This document shows positions 43,883 through 53,162 of a stretch of 64,000 nucleotides of DNA, piece by piece (within the stretch, counting starts at the first letter, position 1; the number at the start of each line of letters is the position of its first letter). Made by a program: the position numbers and the translations under genes. The notes under the pieces are model-generated. The model was given only the letters and a program-made list of their open reading frames with translations, ran no database searches and was not told the DNA's origin. This DNA is from DASPSM01 sp036008465 (lineage in GTDB: Bacteria; Planctomycetota; Planctomycetia; Planctomycetales; Planctomycetaceae), in NCBI GenBank assembly GCA_036008465.1, contig DASYNP010000010.1:1-64000 (forward strand), in the 5' to 3' direction.

Positions 43883-44068
43883 ATGTCTTCTGCCGATTTG
43901 GGTCAACCCCGGACCCGGCCAAATACTAAACAAATGTGTACTTGCCTCGCTCGGCTGGTCGCAATTGGACGGGATGCGATAACGCTAACGCCTGTGGAGA
44001 GCGCGAGATGGCGCGATGCGAACGCCTTGGCCGAGTGGCTGATCGCCCAGGGGGCGAAAAACAGCTAA
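43883..44068 (+). CDS. possible small ORF between adaptor and prmC genes
   Basis: 61 residues (or 44 from a second Met at 43934), ending WRDANALAEWLIAQGAKNS. It overlaps the prmC stop by four bases in convergent orientation. No domain is recognised and the evidence is weak. Apart from it, the 348-base interval 43717-44064 holds only the presumed upstream region of the adaptor gene, without a clear promoter. Confidence 0.25.
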   Translation: MSSADLGQPRTRPNTKQMCTCLARLVAIGRDAITLTPVESARWRDANALAEWLIAQGAKNS

Positions 44069-44940
44069 CCGACTGAGATGACTCTTCGGGCGCGGACCAC
44101 ACGCAGCAGTCCGGCCGCATCCTTCACGACGCGGAGGTCTTGATAGGCTCCGGTCGATTCGATGCGCGTGCGAACCGTACTGGCCTGCTCCGGCGAGATT
44201 TCCAGAATCAGCGGGCCCCCTGGTGCCAACCGCACAGCAGCCCCATCGATGATCCGGAATAGGATCTCTGTCCCCGTCGGTCCGGCAAACAGGGCCGAAT
44301 GCGGTTCATATCGCCGGACGTCATTTTGCAGAGTTTCGCGCTCGCTCTCTGCGATATATGGGGCGTTACTGGCAATGACGTCAAACTGCTCGCCGTCGGT
44401 CAGCGGCGCAAACAGGTCGCCTTGCAAAAAACGAATGCGATCCGATACCGCGTGCGTCTCAGCGTTCTCACGGGCGATTGCCAAGGCCGCGTCGCTCAAG
44501 TCAGTGGCCGTGACGCCGGCCGACGGAAGATTGACGGCGGCTGCGATCGCGATGCAGCCGGAACCGGTTCCAAGATCGAGAATCCGCGGCGACTCGAACG
44601 CCCGCGCGGCATCGATCAATTCGACCACCAGTGTTTCCGTATCGGGACGGGGGATCAAAACGTCCGGCGTCACGCGAAGGTCGAGACTGAAGAACTCGCG
44701 ATGGCCGACGAGATAGGCGACCGGCTCTGACCTCGCGCGCCGTTTGGCCAGGTCGCGCATCACGGATCGCTGGGCGTCAGTCAGCGGCTCGTCGAAGCGG
44801 GTATAAAGCTCGATTCGCCGGCAGCCACGCGCGTGAGCCAACAAGATCTCGGCGTCGAGCCGCGGAGTCTCGCTGCCGTGTTGCTTGAGGTGGGCCGTGG
44901 TCCAGTCCAGAACTCGCCGGACGGTCCACTCCTCGGCCAT
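44065..44940 (-). CDS. prmC: peptide chain release factor N5-glutamine methyltransferase
   Basis: Methylates the Gln of the GGQ loop of release factors. 291 residues. An N-terminal helical domain is followed by the SAM site ILDLGTGSGCIAIAAA (120-135). The canonical NPPY catalytic tetrapeptide is here NAPY (192-195; DVIASNAPYIAES), an unusual substitution that I verified in the DNA at 44356-44367. prfA lies 71 bases upstream, the usual partner. The ATG at 44938-44940 is preferred to a GTG nine bases earlier. Confidence 0.9.
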   Translation of the reverse strand: MAEEWTVRRVLDWTTAHLKQHGSETPRLDAEILLAHARGCRRIELYTRFDEPLTDAQRSVMRDLAKRRARSEPVAYLVGHREFFSLDLRVTPDVLIPRPDTETLVVELIDAARAFESPRILDLGTGSGCIAIAAAVNLPSAGVTATDLSDAALAIARENAETHAVSDRIRFLQGDLFAPLTDGEQFDVIASNAPYIAESERETLQNDVRRYEPHSALFAGPTGTEILFRIIDGAAVRLAPGGPLILEISPEQASTVRTRIESTGAYQDLRVVKDAAGLLRVVRARRVISVG

Positions 44941-45011
44941 AACGTTCACCAGGTCACCGAGTTTTTTCGGAGCAAAGCAAAAAGGTGATGCAGGTGGCGG
45001 AACGAGGCGAA

Positions 45012-46103
45012 TTATTTCGACGAATGACCGTCGCCGCCCGCGGCACCGTTGAGCCGCTCCTGCCGATCAAATTCGACTAGCGCGCCGACCAACTCGTCGA
45101 TATTCCCCTGCATGAACTGGTCGATCTTGTGCAGCGTCAGGCCGATGCGATGATCAGTCACGCGTCCCTGCGGAAAATTATAGGTGCGAATCCGCTCGTT
45201 GCGGCCGCCGCCGCCGATGAGCGAGCGCCGCTGCTCCGAACGTTCCTGATCGACCTGCTTTTGCTTGTGCTCGAAGATGCGGCTGCGAAGCTGGCGCATG
45301 GCCTTGGCTTTATTCTTGTGCTGGCTCTTTTCATCCTGGCACTTGACGACAATGCCGGTCGGTAGGTGCGTGATGCGGATCGCGCTTTCCGTCTTGTTGA
45401 CCTTTTGGCCGCCCGGGCCGCCGGCACGCATCGTGTCGATCTGCAGGTCCTGATCGCGGATGTCGACTTCCACTTCGGTGACTTCGGGCAGCACGGCGAC
45501 GGTGGCGGCGCTCGTGTGAATGCGGCCCTGAGCCTCGGTCTCGGGGACGCGCTGCACGCGATGCCCCCCGCTCTCGAACTGCAGCTGCTGGAAGGCCCCT
45601 TCGCCGGTCACCGAAAAGACAACTTCCTTCAATCCGCCCAGCTCGGTGGGGCTGAAGTCGAGAACTTCGTACTTCCAACCGCGCTTGTCGGCGAACCGCT
45701 TGTACATGTCGAACAGCTCACCCGCAAACAGGGCCGCCTCATCGCCGCCGGTGCCGGCGCGAATTTCCATAATCAGGGCGCCGCGCGTGGCCGAGTCGCC
45801 GGCGGTGGCGAGATCTTCCAGCTCGGCTTCAAGCGACTTTTGCTCTCCGAGAAGCTGCTCGAGCTCGGCCTTGGCGTATTCGCGGGCCTGGTGGTCTTTT
45901 TCCTCGTCGAGCAGCATGCGCGCGGTGGCCACGTCGTCCAGGAGCGCGTGATAACGGCGCATGGCCCGGGCGACCTTAATCAGCCCGCCCTGCTCGCGCT
46001 GCAGCGGCAGGAACTTGGCCGGGTCACTCGAGTTCGCCGGATCCTGGAGCATCCGGTCCAGTTCGTCGTAGCGTTTGAGCTTGGATTCAAGACTGGGATA
46101 CAT
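45012..46103 (-). CDS. prfA: peptide chain release factor 1
   Basis: Recognises UAA and UAG stop codons. 363 residues. EIRAGTGGDEAALFAGELFDMY (113-134) starts the conserved core. The codon-recognition motif is PET at 187-189 (RVPETEAQGRIHTSA). The catalytic GGQ is at 231-233 (AGGPGGQKVNKTESAIRITH). It lies between rpmE2 and prmC in the common bacterial order rpmE-prfA-prmC. Confidence 0.97.
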   Translation of the reverse strand: MYPSLESKLKRYDELDRMLQDPANSSDPAKFLPLQREQGGLIKVARAMRRYHALLDDVATARMLLDEEKDHQAREYAKAELEQLLGEQKSLEAELEDLATAGDSATRGALIMEIRAGTGGDEAALFAGELFDMYKRFADKRGWKYEVLDFSPTELGGLKEVVFSVTGEGAFQQLQFESGGHRVQRVPETEAQGRIHTSAATVAVLPEVTEVEVDIRDQDLQIDTMRAGGPGGQKVNKTESAIRITHLPTGIVVKCQDEKSQHKNKAKAMRQLRSRIFEHKQKQVDQERSEQRRSLIGGGGRNERIRTYNFPQGRVTDHRIGLTLHKIDQFMQGNIDELVGALVEFDRQERLNGAAGGDGHSSK

Positions 46104-46277
46104 GCGATTTGCGAACCGGAGAGGGGGCCTTCGAGCGTCACACGATCCGTCGGTGCACAGGCTCTGAGGCGTATTCTAAGCTACGCAGTCAATTCGAGCG
46201 AAGGCGGCCGCGACGTCTCCCCGTCGGCGCGCATTCGCACATGAACCTGGCGAGAAGCCGCCCAACAAGTCGGTCCG

Positions 46278-46556
46278 CTATGGGGCCGCTTCGCCCTCGG
46301 CGCCCTTGCGCTGCGCCCACTTGTATTTTTTCTGGAACTTCTCGACCCGTCCAGCGGCGTCGACGTATTTCATCTTCCCGGTGAAATACGGGTGCGAATA
46401 GGCACTGATATCCACGCGGATGAGCGGGTACTCTTTGCCGTCCTCCCACTTGACCATTTCCTTTGAGGTCATCGTGGTGCGGGACAAGAACTTGTGGCCT
46501 GTCGACGTGTCGATAAAGACCGCGTCTTTATAGTCCGGGTGAATTCCAGCTTTCAT
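46278..46556 (-). CDS. rpmE2: 50S ribosomal protein L31, type B
   Basis: 92 residues starting MKAGIHPDYKDAVFIDTSTG, with SHPYFTGKMKYVDAAGRVEKFQKKY. The CxxC zinc pairs of type A L31 are absent, which defines the zinc-independent type B form. A C-terminal extension of about 15 residues (AQRKGAEGEAAP) is present. The ATG at 46554-46556 lies inside a longer open frame but matches the family start exactly. Confidence 0.95.
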   Translation of the reverse strand: MKAGIHPDYKDAVFIDTSTGHKFLSRTTMTSKEMVKWEDGKEYPLIRVDISAYSHPYFTGKMKYVDAAGRVEKFQKKYKWAQRKGAEGEAAP

Positions 46557-46785
46557 CGCCCCTACCTGCTTGCCGACGCCGCGGCATAAAAACGGTGACA
46601 CCTGTTTGCGAACAGGCCAGTTTAGGAATCGGAACGCCGGCCGGCAACGTTAAGCCCGTCGATCGGCAACACAAACGACGCTCCTGCCCAGCTGGACCGA
46701 TGGGACACGAAACGGACCCAATCCAACGAAGTTGTCCCGTCCCACCATCCGTCCGCTATAAGTGCTTTGTTTACAATAAGTTCCG

Positions 46786-46818
46786 TGGGACAGATTGCGG
46801 GTTCGCGAATCTGTCCCA
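46786..46818. repeat. hairpin with 11-base perfect arms
   Basis: tgggacagatt (46786-46796) pairs perfectly with aatctgtccca (46808-46818). The stem continues with gcg/cgc (46797-46799/46804-46806) across one bulged base, leaving a ggtt tetraloop. A related 'tgtcccgtccca' lies shortly upstream at about 46734-46745. Confidence 0.7.
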
Positions 46819-46857
46819 TGCTCCGATCCTGATCCAAGTACGCGAAGCGATCGAGTA

Positions 46858-46882
46858 TAAGGTGGCAGGTCCTGCCACCTTA
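46858..46882. repeat. 25-base perfect palindrome
   Basis: taaggtggcagg (46858-46869) and cctgccacctta (46871-46882) are exact complements around one T. The tiny centre makes a DNA-binding palindrome or transposon-end relic likelier than an RNA hairpin. It is 280 bases upstream of the membrane-protein gene at 47162. Confidence 0.7.
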
Positions 46883-47161
46883 CGCCGGTCAGCATGAAAG
46901 AATGTGGCCCGACATCGCGCGGTGTTCCATGCTGCGTCGGCGAAAGGCGTCGAGCCGAGGCAAAGAGTCCCCAATCTTCATTCTGCCACAAACGACCGAT
47001 TGGCCAGATGGAAGCCCATTGAGTCCGCCCCGAATCGCGTACTGTAACGGAGGTTGCCTTACGAACCCGCCGGCTCTCCCGGCTCCGTTTCGCATTGCTG
47101 GCGAGGCTCGCGCACCGAGCCGCCGGCCTGCTCGGAGAACGCCTGTTTCCAGCGTGACCGA

Positions 47162-47977
47162 ATGCGGTACGTCTCTCCAATGCTCGTCGCGATCGTACTG
47201 GCGAGCAGCGCCGACACAGCTCTCTATGCATTCGCTCACCGCGAGCGACCTCAACAATGGGGAGGGTGCTTCGGCAGGTCCATAAGCGAGAGCGAGCAAC
47301 GCGAGATTCAGACCAAGCGCGACGCGCTTCGCATCTTGGTAATCACGGTCAACGGAGGAGCACTCGCCTGTATCTGCGCGACGTTGGCGCGCCTTCGACG
47401 GGATCGAGAGAAGCTCCCAAGCACCGAAATATCCGTGCGCCGCCAGAGGCCTTTTCGTGTGACCGTATTCGGCATTCTCATCGCGTTCTCAGCGGTCTCA
47501 TTCGCCGTTTGGTGGGGACACCAAAATCGTCGACCAGGCACGCCGTACTCCGAAGGAACAGTCTATTGGGAACCGATCTGCCCGGGGCTGCCGTTCGTAT
47601 GGGTGACGCTCCTCCCCACGTCCGATAAACCGGCGCCCGCTGAGCACGACCCAGTTCGTCCCGTGATCGCCGCCAAGCCACCCTACCCCAAAGCCCTGGT
47701 CGAAGGGGCGCTTTTTGACCTGGGAGCAGTCCCGGGCGGAGCGCCAAAGAGCCACTTCGTCTGCATCAAAAACGTGAGCGACGCACCGCTGATTCTGCGC
47801 AAGCTCGGGTGGCAGCATGAGCTTAAGATCGGCGACTCGCTCGACTACGAAATCGCCTTTAAGGTTCCTGACTGCGGAGGCTTGTTCGCTCAGAGCGACT
47901 TTCTCTTCACAAACGATCCGCAACGGCGGGAAATCCGGATGGCAGTGGTCGGAAGCATTGCTTTGAAGTGCCCTTAG
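47162..47977 (+). CDS. membrane protein with C-terminal DUF1573-like domain
   Basis: 271 residues. Hydrophobic segments at about 4-25, 55-78 and 99-118 anchor it. The C-terminal 80 residues (ALFDLGAVPGGAPKSHFVCIKNVSDAPLILRKLG) fit the beginning of the Ig-like DUF1573 module (ASPH/choice-of-anchor type), which usually binds in the periplasm. The typical C-G-C-T motif is not intact. The function is unknown. The start at 47162 is the first Met before the first helix; an earlier Met at 47054 is possible. Confidence 0.6.
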   Translation: MRYVSPMLVAIVLASSADTALYAFAHRERPQQWGGCFGRSISESEQREIQTKRDALRILVITVNGGALACICATLARLRRDREKLPSTEISVRRQRPFRVTVFGILIAFSAVSFAVWWGHQNRRPGTPYSEGTVYWEPICPGLPFVWVTLLPTSDKPAPAEHDPVRPVIAAKPPYPKALVEGALFDLGAVPGGAPKSHFVCIKNVSDAPLILRKLGWQHELKIGDSLDYEIAFKVPDCGGLFAQSDFLFTNDPQRREIRMAVVGSIALKCP

Positions 47978-48115
47978 TGCGTCCAAAGTGGCGTCGGCCC
48001 GTTTCCCTCGTCGACGCACTGACCGTCCGCGGGTTAACTGGGTTTGCCATCCCTTCTTGCTGTCTAGAAAGTCCAAGGCTCAAGCCGAGCCGCGAGCTCC
48101 GTACTACTCCCTGAG

Positions 48116-48877
48116 CTAATTGGGTTCTGCGAATGTCTTGGGATCAACTTTGTCCAAGACCTTGAGGTTGGTCAGCTCGACGTCCATGAACTTCACTCCG
48201 TCGCGCTTGTGCTCGATCTTGGTCGCACGCTTCACGCCATCGAAGTCCTTGTACTTGCCATAGGTCGTCTCCTCGATGAACTGCTCCCCCAGGAAGGCGC
48301 TGCTCCCGGCAAGCATCTTGACCGGCAGGCCGCTCTCCTTATCAAAGAAGAGCTCGAAGTCCTTTTTGTCCGGTCCGAGGATCTTGACCGCGATGGCCGG
48401 CTTATTGTCGACCTTGGTTTCCCGGGCCGATTCGAGTTGGAAATCCTTGCCCTTCAGCGGAAGGAGGATCGCGGGGGCGATCGCGAGATAGGCAACGCGC
48501 TGTTGGTTGGCAAGTTGGTTGTCCGGGAGTTTGCTTGTAGCGTCCGCGAGTTTGCGCCACGCCTTGTCGCCATCCAACACGAGGACGCCGCTCACGTCAC
48601 TGCCGTCGGAGACACCTTTGAATTCCTCGCGGAACCTATTGAGACCCATGGTCGTGGTCGTTGTCGTGAAATTGCTCACGTTACCGGCAAAAGACAGGCT
48701 CCCTTTCGCCTTCGTCTCCATGGCCTTGGCTGCAACGCCGGCGATCTTGGCCTCGCCCCCAAGTGCCTGGATGGCCCTGTCGATCACTTCCTTGGCGTCC
48801 GGACCGGCCGCCATCAGGCCACAATGACCGCTCATGATGAGCACGATCGCCACAACTGTTCCGACAATTCTTCTCAT
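48116..48877 (-). CDS. secreted protein of outer-membrane-lipoprotein-sorting-like type
   Basis: 253 residues. Signal peptide at 1-23 (MRRIVGTVVAIVLIMSGHCGLMA). The mature part begins AKEVIDRAIQALGGEAKIAGV and continues with paired beta strands (GLNRFREEFKG, FELFFDKESGLPVKML, DGVKRATKIEHKRDG). These are reminiscent of the LolA/RseB/outer-membrane-sorting fold. The family match is by pattern only. AAAGGTGG precedes the start by about 8 bases. Confidence 0.68.
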   Translation of the reverse strand: MRRIVGTVVAIVLIMSGHCGLMAAGPDAKEVIDRAIQALGGEAKIAGVAAKAMETKAKGSLSFAGNVSNFTTTTTTMGLNRFREEFKGVSDGSDVSGVLVLDGDKAWRKLADATSKLPDNQLANQQRVAYLAIAPAILLPLKGKDFQLESARETKVDNKPAIAVKILGPDKKDFELFFDKESGLPVKMLAGSSAFLGEQFIEETTYGKYKDFDGVKRATKIEHKRDGVKFMDVELTNLKVLDKVDPKTFAEPN

Positions 48878-49114
48878 GAAACGCACCACCTTTGCTCTGT
48901 CGCCCCGTTGAGGAAGACGGCTCGCCATCGGGAGCACCATTCCAATATGCCGGCAACGTCAAAGGCTCCGCCAGCCCGAATCAAGAGCAGACCCTGGCCG
49001 CCCGCTCCTGAAGTTTCCTGCAGCTTCACCAATTTCTTACGGCTCACATTTCAATTTCCACCAACGGAATTATGCATTTTGCAGCCGGAATCTCGGCTGG
49101 CGAGTTTCGCGGCA

Positions 49115-49588
49115 TCAGGGACTTTTTGTCTCTTCCCCGTTGCCCTCGAGGCCTTGGGTCTCCTTCGGCCGTGCACCGACCTTTTTAGCTAGCGCGGCAA
49201 GCATCTGCCTTGTTTGCCTAATCTGCTCCTCATGATCGGACAGCCTACTTGCCTCGTTCGGGTGCCGCTTCACCTCAACTTCAAGATTGGTCTTTTCCCG
49301 TTCCAGTTCTTCCAGATGGACCAGAGTCGCATCGTAGAGTGCCTTGTTCAGAGCCTTCGGTGAGAGCTCTGACTCACGGTTGGGTGCGCGATGCACTGTC
49401 GTCAACAACATCAAGGAGATCGTGCCAGCAACACCGAAAGGAATGATGATCAGAGCGAGCCCCCGTTGGGTTCGCTTCTTGAAGTCATCGAGCGCAGCCC
49501 GCTTCTTTGCTTCCCGATCGCTCGCGTCCTGCTCCGGAGAGGCATCGCGATCCGGGTCGTTGGATTGTGGCGATTTGTCGTGTTCCAT
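49115..49588 (-). CDS. single-pass membrane protein with coiled coil
   Basis: 157 residues. An acidic/basic N-terminus is followed by one transmembrane helix (LALIIIPFGVAGTISLMLLTT, about 44-64) and a helical, probably coiled-coil region (LVHLEELEREKTNLEVEVKRH, about 88-108). No domain is recognised. A Lys/Glu-rich tail ends the protein. The gene is monocistronic on present evidence. Confidence 0.6.
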   Translation of the reverse strand: MEHDKSPQSNDPDRDASPEQDASDREAKKRAALDDFKKRTQRGLALIIIPFGVAGTISLMLLTTVHRAPNRESELSPKALNKALYDATLVHLEELEREKTNLEVEVKRHPNEASRLSDHEEQIRQTRQMLAALAKKVGARPKETQGLEGNGEETKSP

Positions 49589-49783
49589 AATTCCCTCGCG
49601 GGAAGTAAACGAGTGAGAGCTCCGCGGCGGAAGAGGCGTAACGGAACCGATCGTAACGTCGGAATCGGCGCGCCGAAAGATGCGAGTCTCTAGGGCGAGA
49701 TCGCAACTATGGGGTTAGCATTAAGACGCGGATCTGCGCGCGGTCGCACTCATCGCCCCGGCGCCTGCAGTTTGCCAAACCGC

Positions 49784-51226
49784 TTATCGAACCGCGAGTT
49801 CTCTTGCAACTTCCTTGGCCGCGAGTAAGCCGGATCGAATGGCGCCGTCCATGTAGCCGGTCCATTTTTCAGACGTTTCGGTGCCCGCCCAATGGATTCG
49901 TCCGATCCTTGGCCGTAACGAGTCGCCGTATTTCGTGAGAACTCCTGGCTCTAGCGGCGACACGCAGCCTGCCGTGTATCTTTCCGCTCCCCAGTTCATT
50001 TCGTAAAAGCCGACGGGCGTAGCTGCCGCCTTGCCGAATAATCCGACGAGGCCCCCGATGATCTGTTGCTTGCGCTGCGAGGGCGCTTTGGCCAGGGCCT
50101 CGGAGTCGGCGAAGATCATGATGACGCCCGGCGTGCCTTCGGGGGGCGTGTTGTCGATCGTGAACGGAACCGGGCCGCCCTCGCTCAACGACATCCCGCT
50201 GAGACCCCGCTCGCGCCAAAAGGGCCTGTCGTAAACCACGTTGATTTTGATGCCGCCGTCGTTCTGCACCCATCGTGCCTGCAGTTGCCGCCGTGCTTCG
50301 GGAAGCTCGGGTTCAAATCGAATGCGCGTACAGCTTCCGGGCATGAGTGCCATTACGACTTGGGCGGCCTCCACCGATCCCTTCGTGGTCTCGACGACAA
50401 CGCTCTTGTCGTTCTGACGAATGCGCATGACGGGCTCGCCGAGCCTCACCTTGTCGGCGAGTTCCTTCGCCATCTTCAAGGAGAGGATCTGCGAGCCCCC
50501 TTTGATTCTCGAGTCCTGCGCCCCGCCCTCCATACTTTCCAAGTCGTGCAAGCTGCCGGCCGAATGAACGTAGTAGAGGAAATACAAAAATGAAAGACGC
50601 CGGGGAGTCGTTCCTAATGTCAGCGCGGCCGCACCGTTAAGGCTGGAGCGGTCCTCCGGCTTGACGGTCTCGTGGCGCATCCAATCCTCGAGTGTCATGG
50701 TGTCCCATTGGGCGGCCTGTTTGGCCCGCCACGGGGCGTTGAGCGGCACCTGGGCCGCCAGCGAGTTGATCTTCTTCTCTAGCTTGGTCGTCAGCTCGCC
50801 CGATGCGCCGTAAGGCACCTTCAGTCGAGACCCGCCGTTATGGATGATCAGACGACCCTTCAAATAAGTTTTGAATGTCTCGACGCCCAGCTCCTTGCAA
50901 AGATCGAGAATCGCAGTCTGAGTCGGACCAACCCATTGTCCGCCACCCTCGACAACCTGGCCCTTGCCGATGTCATGGTTGACGGTGCGGCCGCCGACTC
51001 GATCACGGGCTTCGACGACGACGACGCGATTGATGCCCGATTTCGTCAGCGCCCGGGCCGCGGTCAACCCCGCGAGCCCCGCGCCGACAATGGCGACGTC
51101 GAAGAACTCTCGTGCTCCGGGCTCTTGCCCTGCGGGGGTCGCGGACTGCCTCAGTGAAAGATGCACGCCTGCAGCGGCAACCGTCCCCAGCAGCTTTCGC
51201 CGCGAAATCCTCGTCGACTGATTCAT
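49784..51226 (-). CDS. flavin amine oxidase (monoamine-oxidase-like), Tat-exported
   Basis: 480 residues. The SRRKLLG twin-arginine motif at 8-14 starts a Tat signal. The FAD dinucleotide site VAIVGAGLAGLTAARAL lies at 45-60, with VEARDRVGGRT and GGGQWVGPTQ following. Near the C-terminus RIHWAGTETSEKWTGYMDGAIRSG is the FAD-binding end typical of MAO/LAAO/polyamine oxidases. Its substrate may be a primary amine, amino acid or polyamine outside the cytoplasm. The start at 51224-51226 is chosen for the Tat motif. Confidence 0.87.
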   Translation of the reverse strand: MNQSTRISRRKLLGTVAAAGVHLSLRQSATPAGQEPGAREFFDVAIVGAGLAGLTAARALTKSGINRVVVVEARDRVGGRTVNHDIGKGQVVEGGGQWVGPTQTAILDLCKELGVETFKTYLKGRLIIHNGGSRLKVPYGASGELTTKLEKKINSLAAQVPLNAPWRAKQAAQWDTMTLEDWMRHETVKPEDRSSLNGAAALTLGTTPRRLSFLYFLYYVHSAGSLHDLESMEGGAQDSRIKGGSQILSLKMAKELADKVRLGEPVMRIRQNDKSVVVETTKGSVEAAQVVMALMPGSCTRIRFEPELPEARRQLQARWVQNDGGIKINVVYDRPFWRERGLSGMSLSEGGPVPFTIDNTPPEGTPGVIMIFADSEALAKAPSQRKQQIIGGLVGLFGKAAATPVGFYEMNWGAERYTAGCVSPLEPGVLTKYGDSLRPRIGRIHWAGTETSEKWTGYMDGAIRSGLLAAKEVARELAVR

Positions 51227-51482
51227 TGTGTCCAGGATCCGGTTGATGACATCCCCGCGATTGGGCCGATCGAGAGGGATCGATCGGATCATTTCCAGCA
51301 GAACAGCATTGTGGCAATTCCGTGTTATGGCTGGGAAGAATGCTAATCCCAGCTGAGAACACAGGCAACGAGTGTCGCGCCACGGCGCTTGAGTGCGCGA
51401 AAAGAGCCGGATTCGCGAAGCGACATTTAAGAGAGCGCGGGGCTGTGCTCAATTGGCGCGAGCAACTTTTCCGTCCGCCCGC

Positions 51483-52802
51483 CTACATCCATTCCTTGAT
51501 GACCTGCCCTTCAACGAGGCGGATCGGCCGGCCGTCGGGTGACTTGACCGTCAGATCGGCGGGGAGGCCGAGCTTGGCGTAGATGGTCGCGGCGATGTCG
51601 TCGGTGAAGTACTCGTCGCGGAGCACTTTGCCCCCTTCATCGTCGGTGGCACCAAGCACCGCGCCGCCGGGCACGCCCGCTCCGGCCATGACGGCAAAGC
51701 CGGCCGCCGCCCAATGGTCACGCCCGCTGGCCGAGTTGACCTGCGGTGTGCGACCGAAATCGGTGAGCCAGACGACCAGCGTCGTGTCGAGCAAGCCGCG
51801 CTCGGCTAGATCGGTCACGAGCTGTGGTAGACCCTGATCAATCGGCGGGACCAGCCGCTTCTTGAGTGACGTAAAATTGTTCTGATGCGTGTCCCAGCCA
51901 CTGTCGGTGATGGTCACGAAGCGAACGCCTGCTTCGATCAGTCGGCGCGCCAAGAGACACCCTTGGCCGAACCGCGTGCGGCCGTAGCGGTCGCGCAACT
52001 TCGGATCTTCTGATTGAATCTCGAAGGCCCGCTTGGTCTCGGGGGCCGTGATCATGTTGAGAGCCGTTTTGTAGTGCTCGTCGAGCGCGTGATAAGCGGC
52101 GGGCTGTATCTCCGAATGGCGCTCGAGCGTATCGATCGCGCCCAGCATGCGGCGGCGAATGCTCAGGCGCTGCGACGAAATGCCCGCCGGCGGCGTGATG
52201 TCGCGAACGTGCAGTTCCTTCGTGTTGGGATCGGCCAGCATCTGAAATGGATTGTGCTGCAGTCCCAGGATGCCGGCGCTGCCGCCGTTGAAGCGGTGAT
52301 CCATGTAGTCGCCGAGTTGCACGAACGGGGGCAGCGCACTGCGGAACCCTTTTTCGTGGCTGATCACGGAGCCGTAGCAGGGATAGGTGACGGCCTGATT
52401 GTATTGTCGGCCTGACATCATCCAGGCGTCGGCATGTCCGTGCGAGCCGTTCTTTGGATTCCAGCCTCGCAAGACGGCGAACCGTTTAAGGCCGGCCGCC
52501 ATGTTGGGACAAATTTCGGAAAACTGCACGCCGGGGACGGCCGTATTGATCGCTCCGAACTCGCCGCGAACGCTCGCCGGCGCGTTGGGCTTGGGATCGA
52601 GCGTGTCGTGATGGCTGGTGCCGCCGTGCGTCCAGATCAGGATGCAATTCACATCGCGCGAAGTCGTCGCCGCCTGCGCCGATTTGGCCCGCAAGAACGT
52701 TGGCAGCGACATCCCCAAGCCGGCCAAGGCTCCGACGCGCAAAAAGCTTCGCCGGGAAATGCCTTCACACGTCCGCGCGGAACCGCAAAGCAGATCGAGC
52801 AT
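51483..52802 (-). CDS. DUF1501 family protein with Tat signal (second copy)
   Basis: 439 residues. ISRRSFLRVGALAGLGMSLPTFL (15-37) is a Tat signal. NCILIWTHGGTSHHDTLDPKPNAP, GWDTHQNNF, LVVWLTDFGRTP and SGRDHW are the conserved blocks shared with the first copy at 25311, which it resembles only moderately. It stands divergently, 360 bases away from the PSCyt/DUF1549 gene. That DUF1501-DUF1549/1553 pairing is a planctomycete hallmark. Confidence 0.92.
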   Translation of the reverse strand: MLDLLCGSARTCEGISRRSFLRVGALAGLGMSLPTFLRAKSAQAATTSRDVNCILIWTHGGTSHHDTLDPKPNAPASVRGEFGAINTAVPGVQFSEICPNMAAGLKRFAVLRGWNPKNGSHGHADAWMMSGRQYNQAVTYPCYGSVISHEKGFRSALPPFVQLGDYMDHRFNGGSAGILGLQHNPFQMLADPNTKELHVRDITPPAGISSQRLSIRRRMLGAIDTLERHSEIQPAAYHALDEHYKTALNMITAPETKRAFEIQSEDPKLRDRYGRTRFGQGCLLARRLIEAGVRFVTITDSGWDTHQNNFTSLKKRLVPPIDQGLPQLVTDLAERGLLDTTLVVWLTDFGRTPQVNSASGRDHWAAAGFAVMAGAGVPGGAVLGATDDEGGKVLRDEYFTDDIAATIYAKLGLPADLTVKSPDGRPIRLVEGQVIKEWM

Positions 52803-53162
52803 GGCCGTCTCCAGGTGAGGCCGAAAGGCAGGCGGGTGGCAGGTCGGTATCGGGCAGGTTCTCGGCAGGACCGATCGGAAGACTCAGGTGCTCCCAAGCG
52901 CGTCGGCCGATCGGTCAATTGGCGGAAACTGATTCTAATATGGCGGATCGACGAATAAAAGGTTTCCGATCCGAGATCCTGAGGAGGGACGTAAGCTAGC
53001 CGGCGGGCAGGACTTCCTCATACTGGAATCGACCAAGTGATCCGGTCATAATCAAGTGTGCTGATCCCACCGATATAAGTGGTATCCAGCTAGACGCCCT
53101 GCCTTCCCCGGAACCCACGGTTCCACCCGCCTCACCGCCTGCCCGATCGGAGCCTCCTTCCG
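52803..53162. other. divergent promoter region of the DUF1501 and PSCyt genes
   Basis: 360 bases with no supportable gene. The middle (about 53041-53090) is more AT-rich than its flanks and includes a gatataagtggtatc motif. I see no near-consensus sigma70 promoter. The region presumably carries the two outward-facing promoters. Confidence 0.4.

Larger units (their letters stand above)
46557..47161. other. 605-base intergenic region with two strong inverted repeats
   Basis: No gene can be supported here. The interval holds two near-adjacent inverted repeats (46786-46818 and 46858-46882) and an AT-rich stretch (46758-46782, ctataagtgctttgttt-like). It may be a remnant of a small mobile element, a regulatory region or a structured RNA gene. 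Confidence 0.45.

Noticed and set aside
46650..47231. Minus-strand open frame of 193 codons in the gap after rpmE2
   Set aside because: It runs through two inverted repeats, has no recognised motif and a biased composition. It is better explained as chance in GC-rich DNA.
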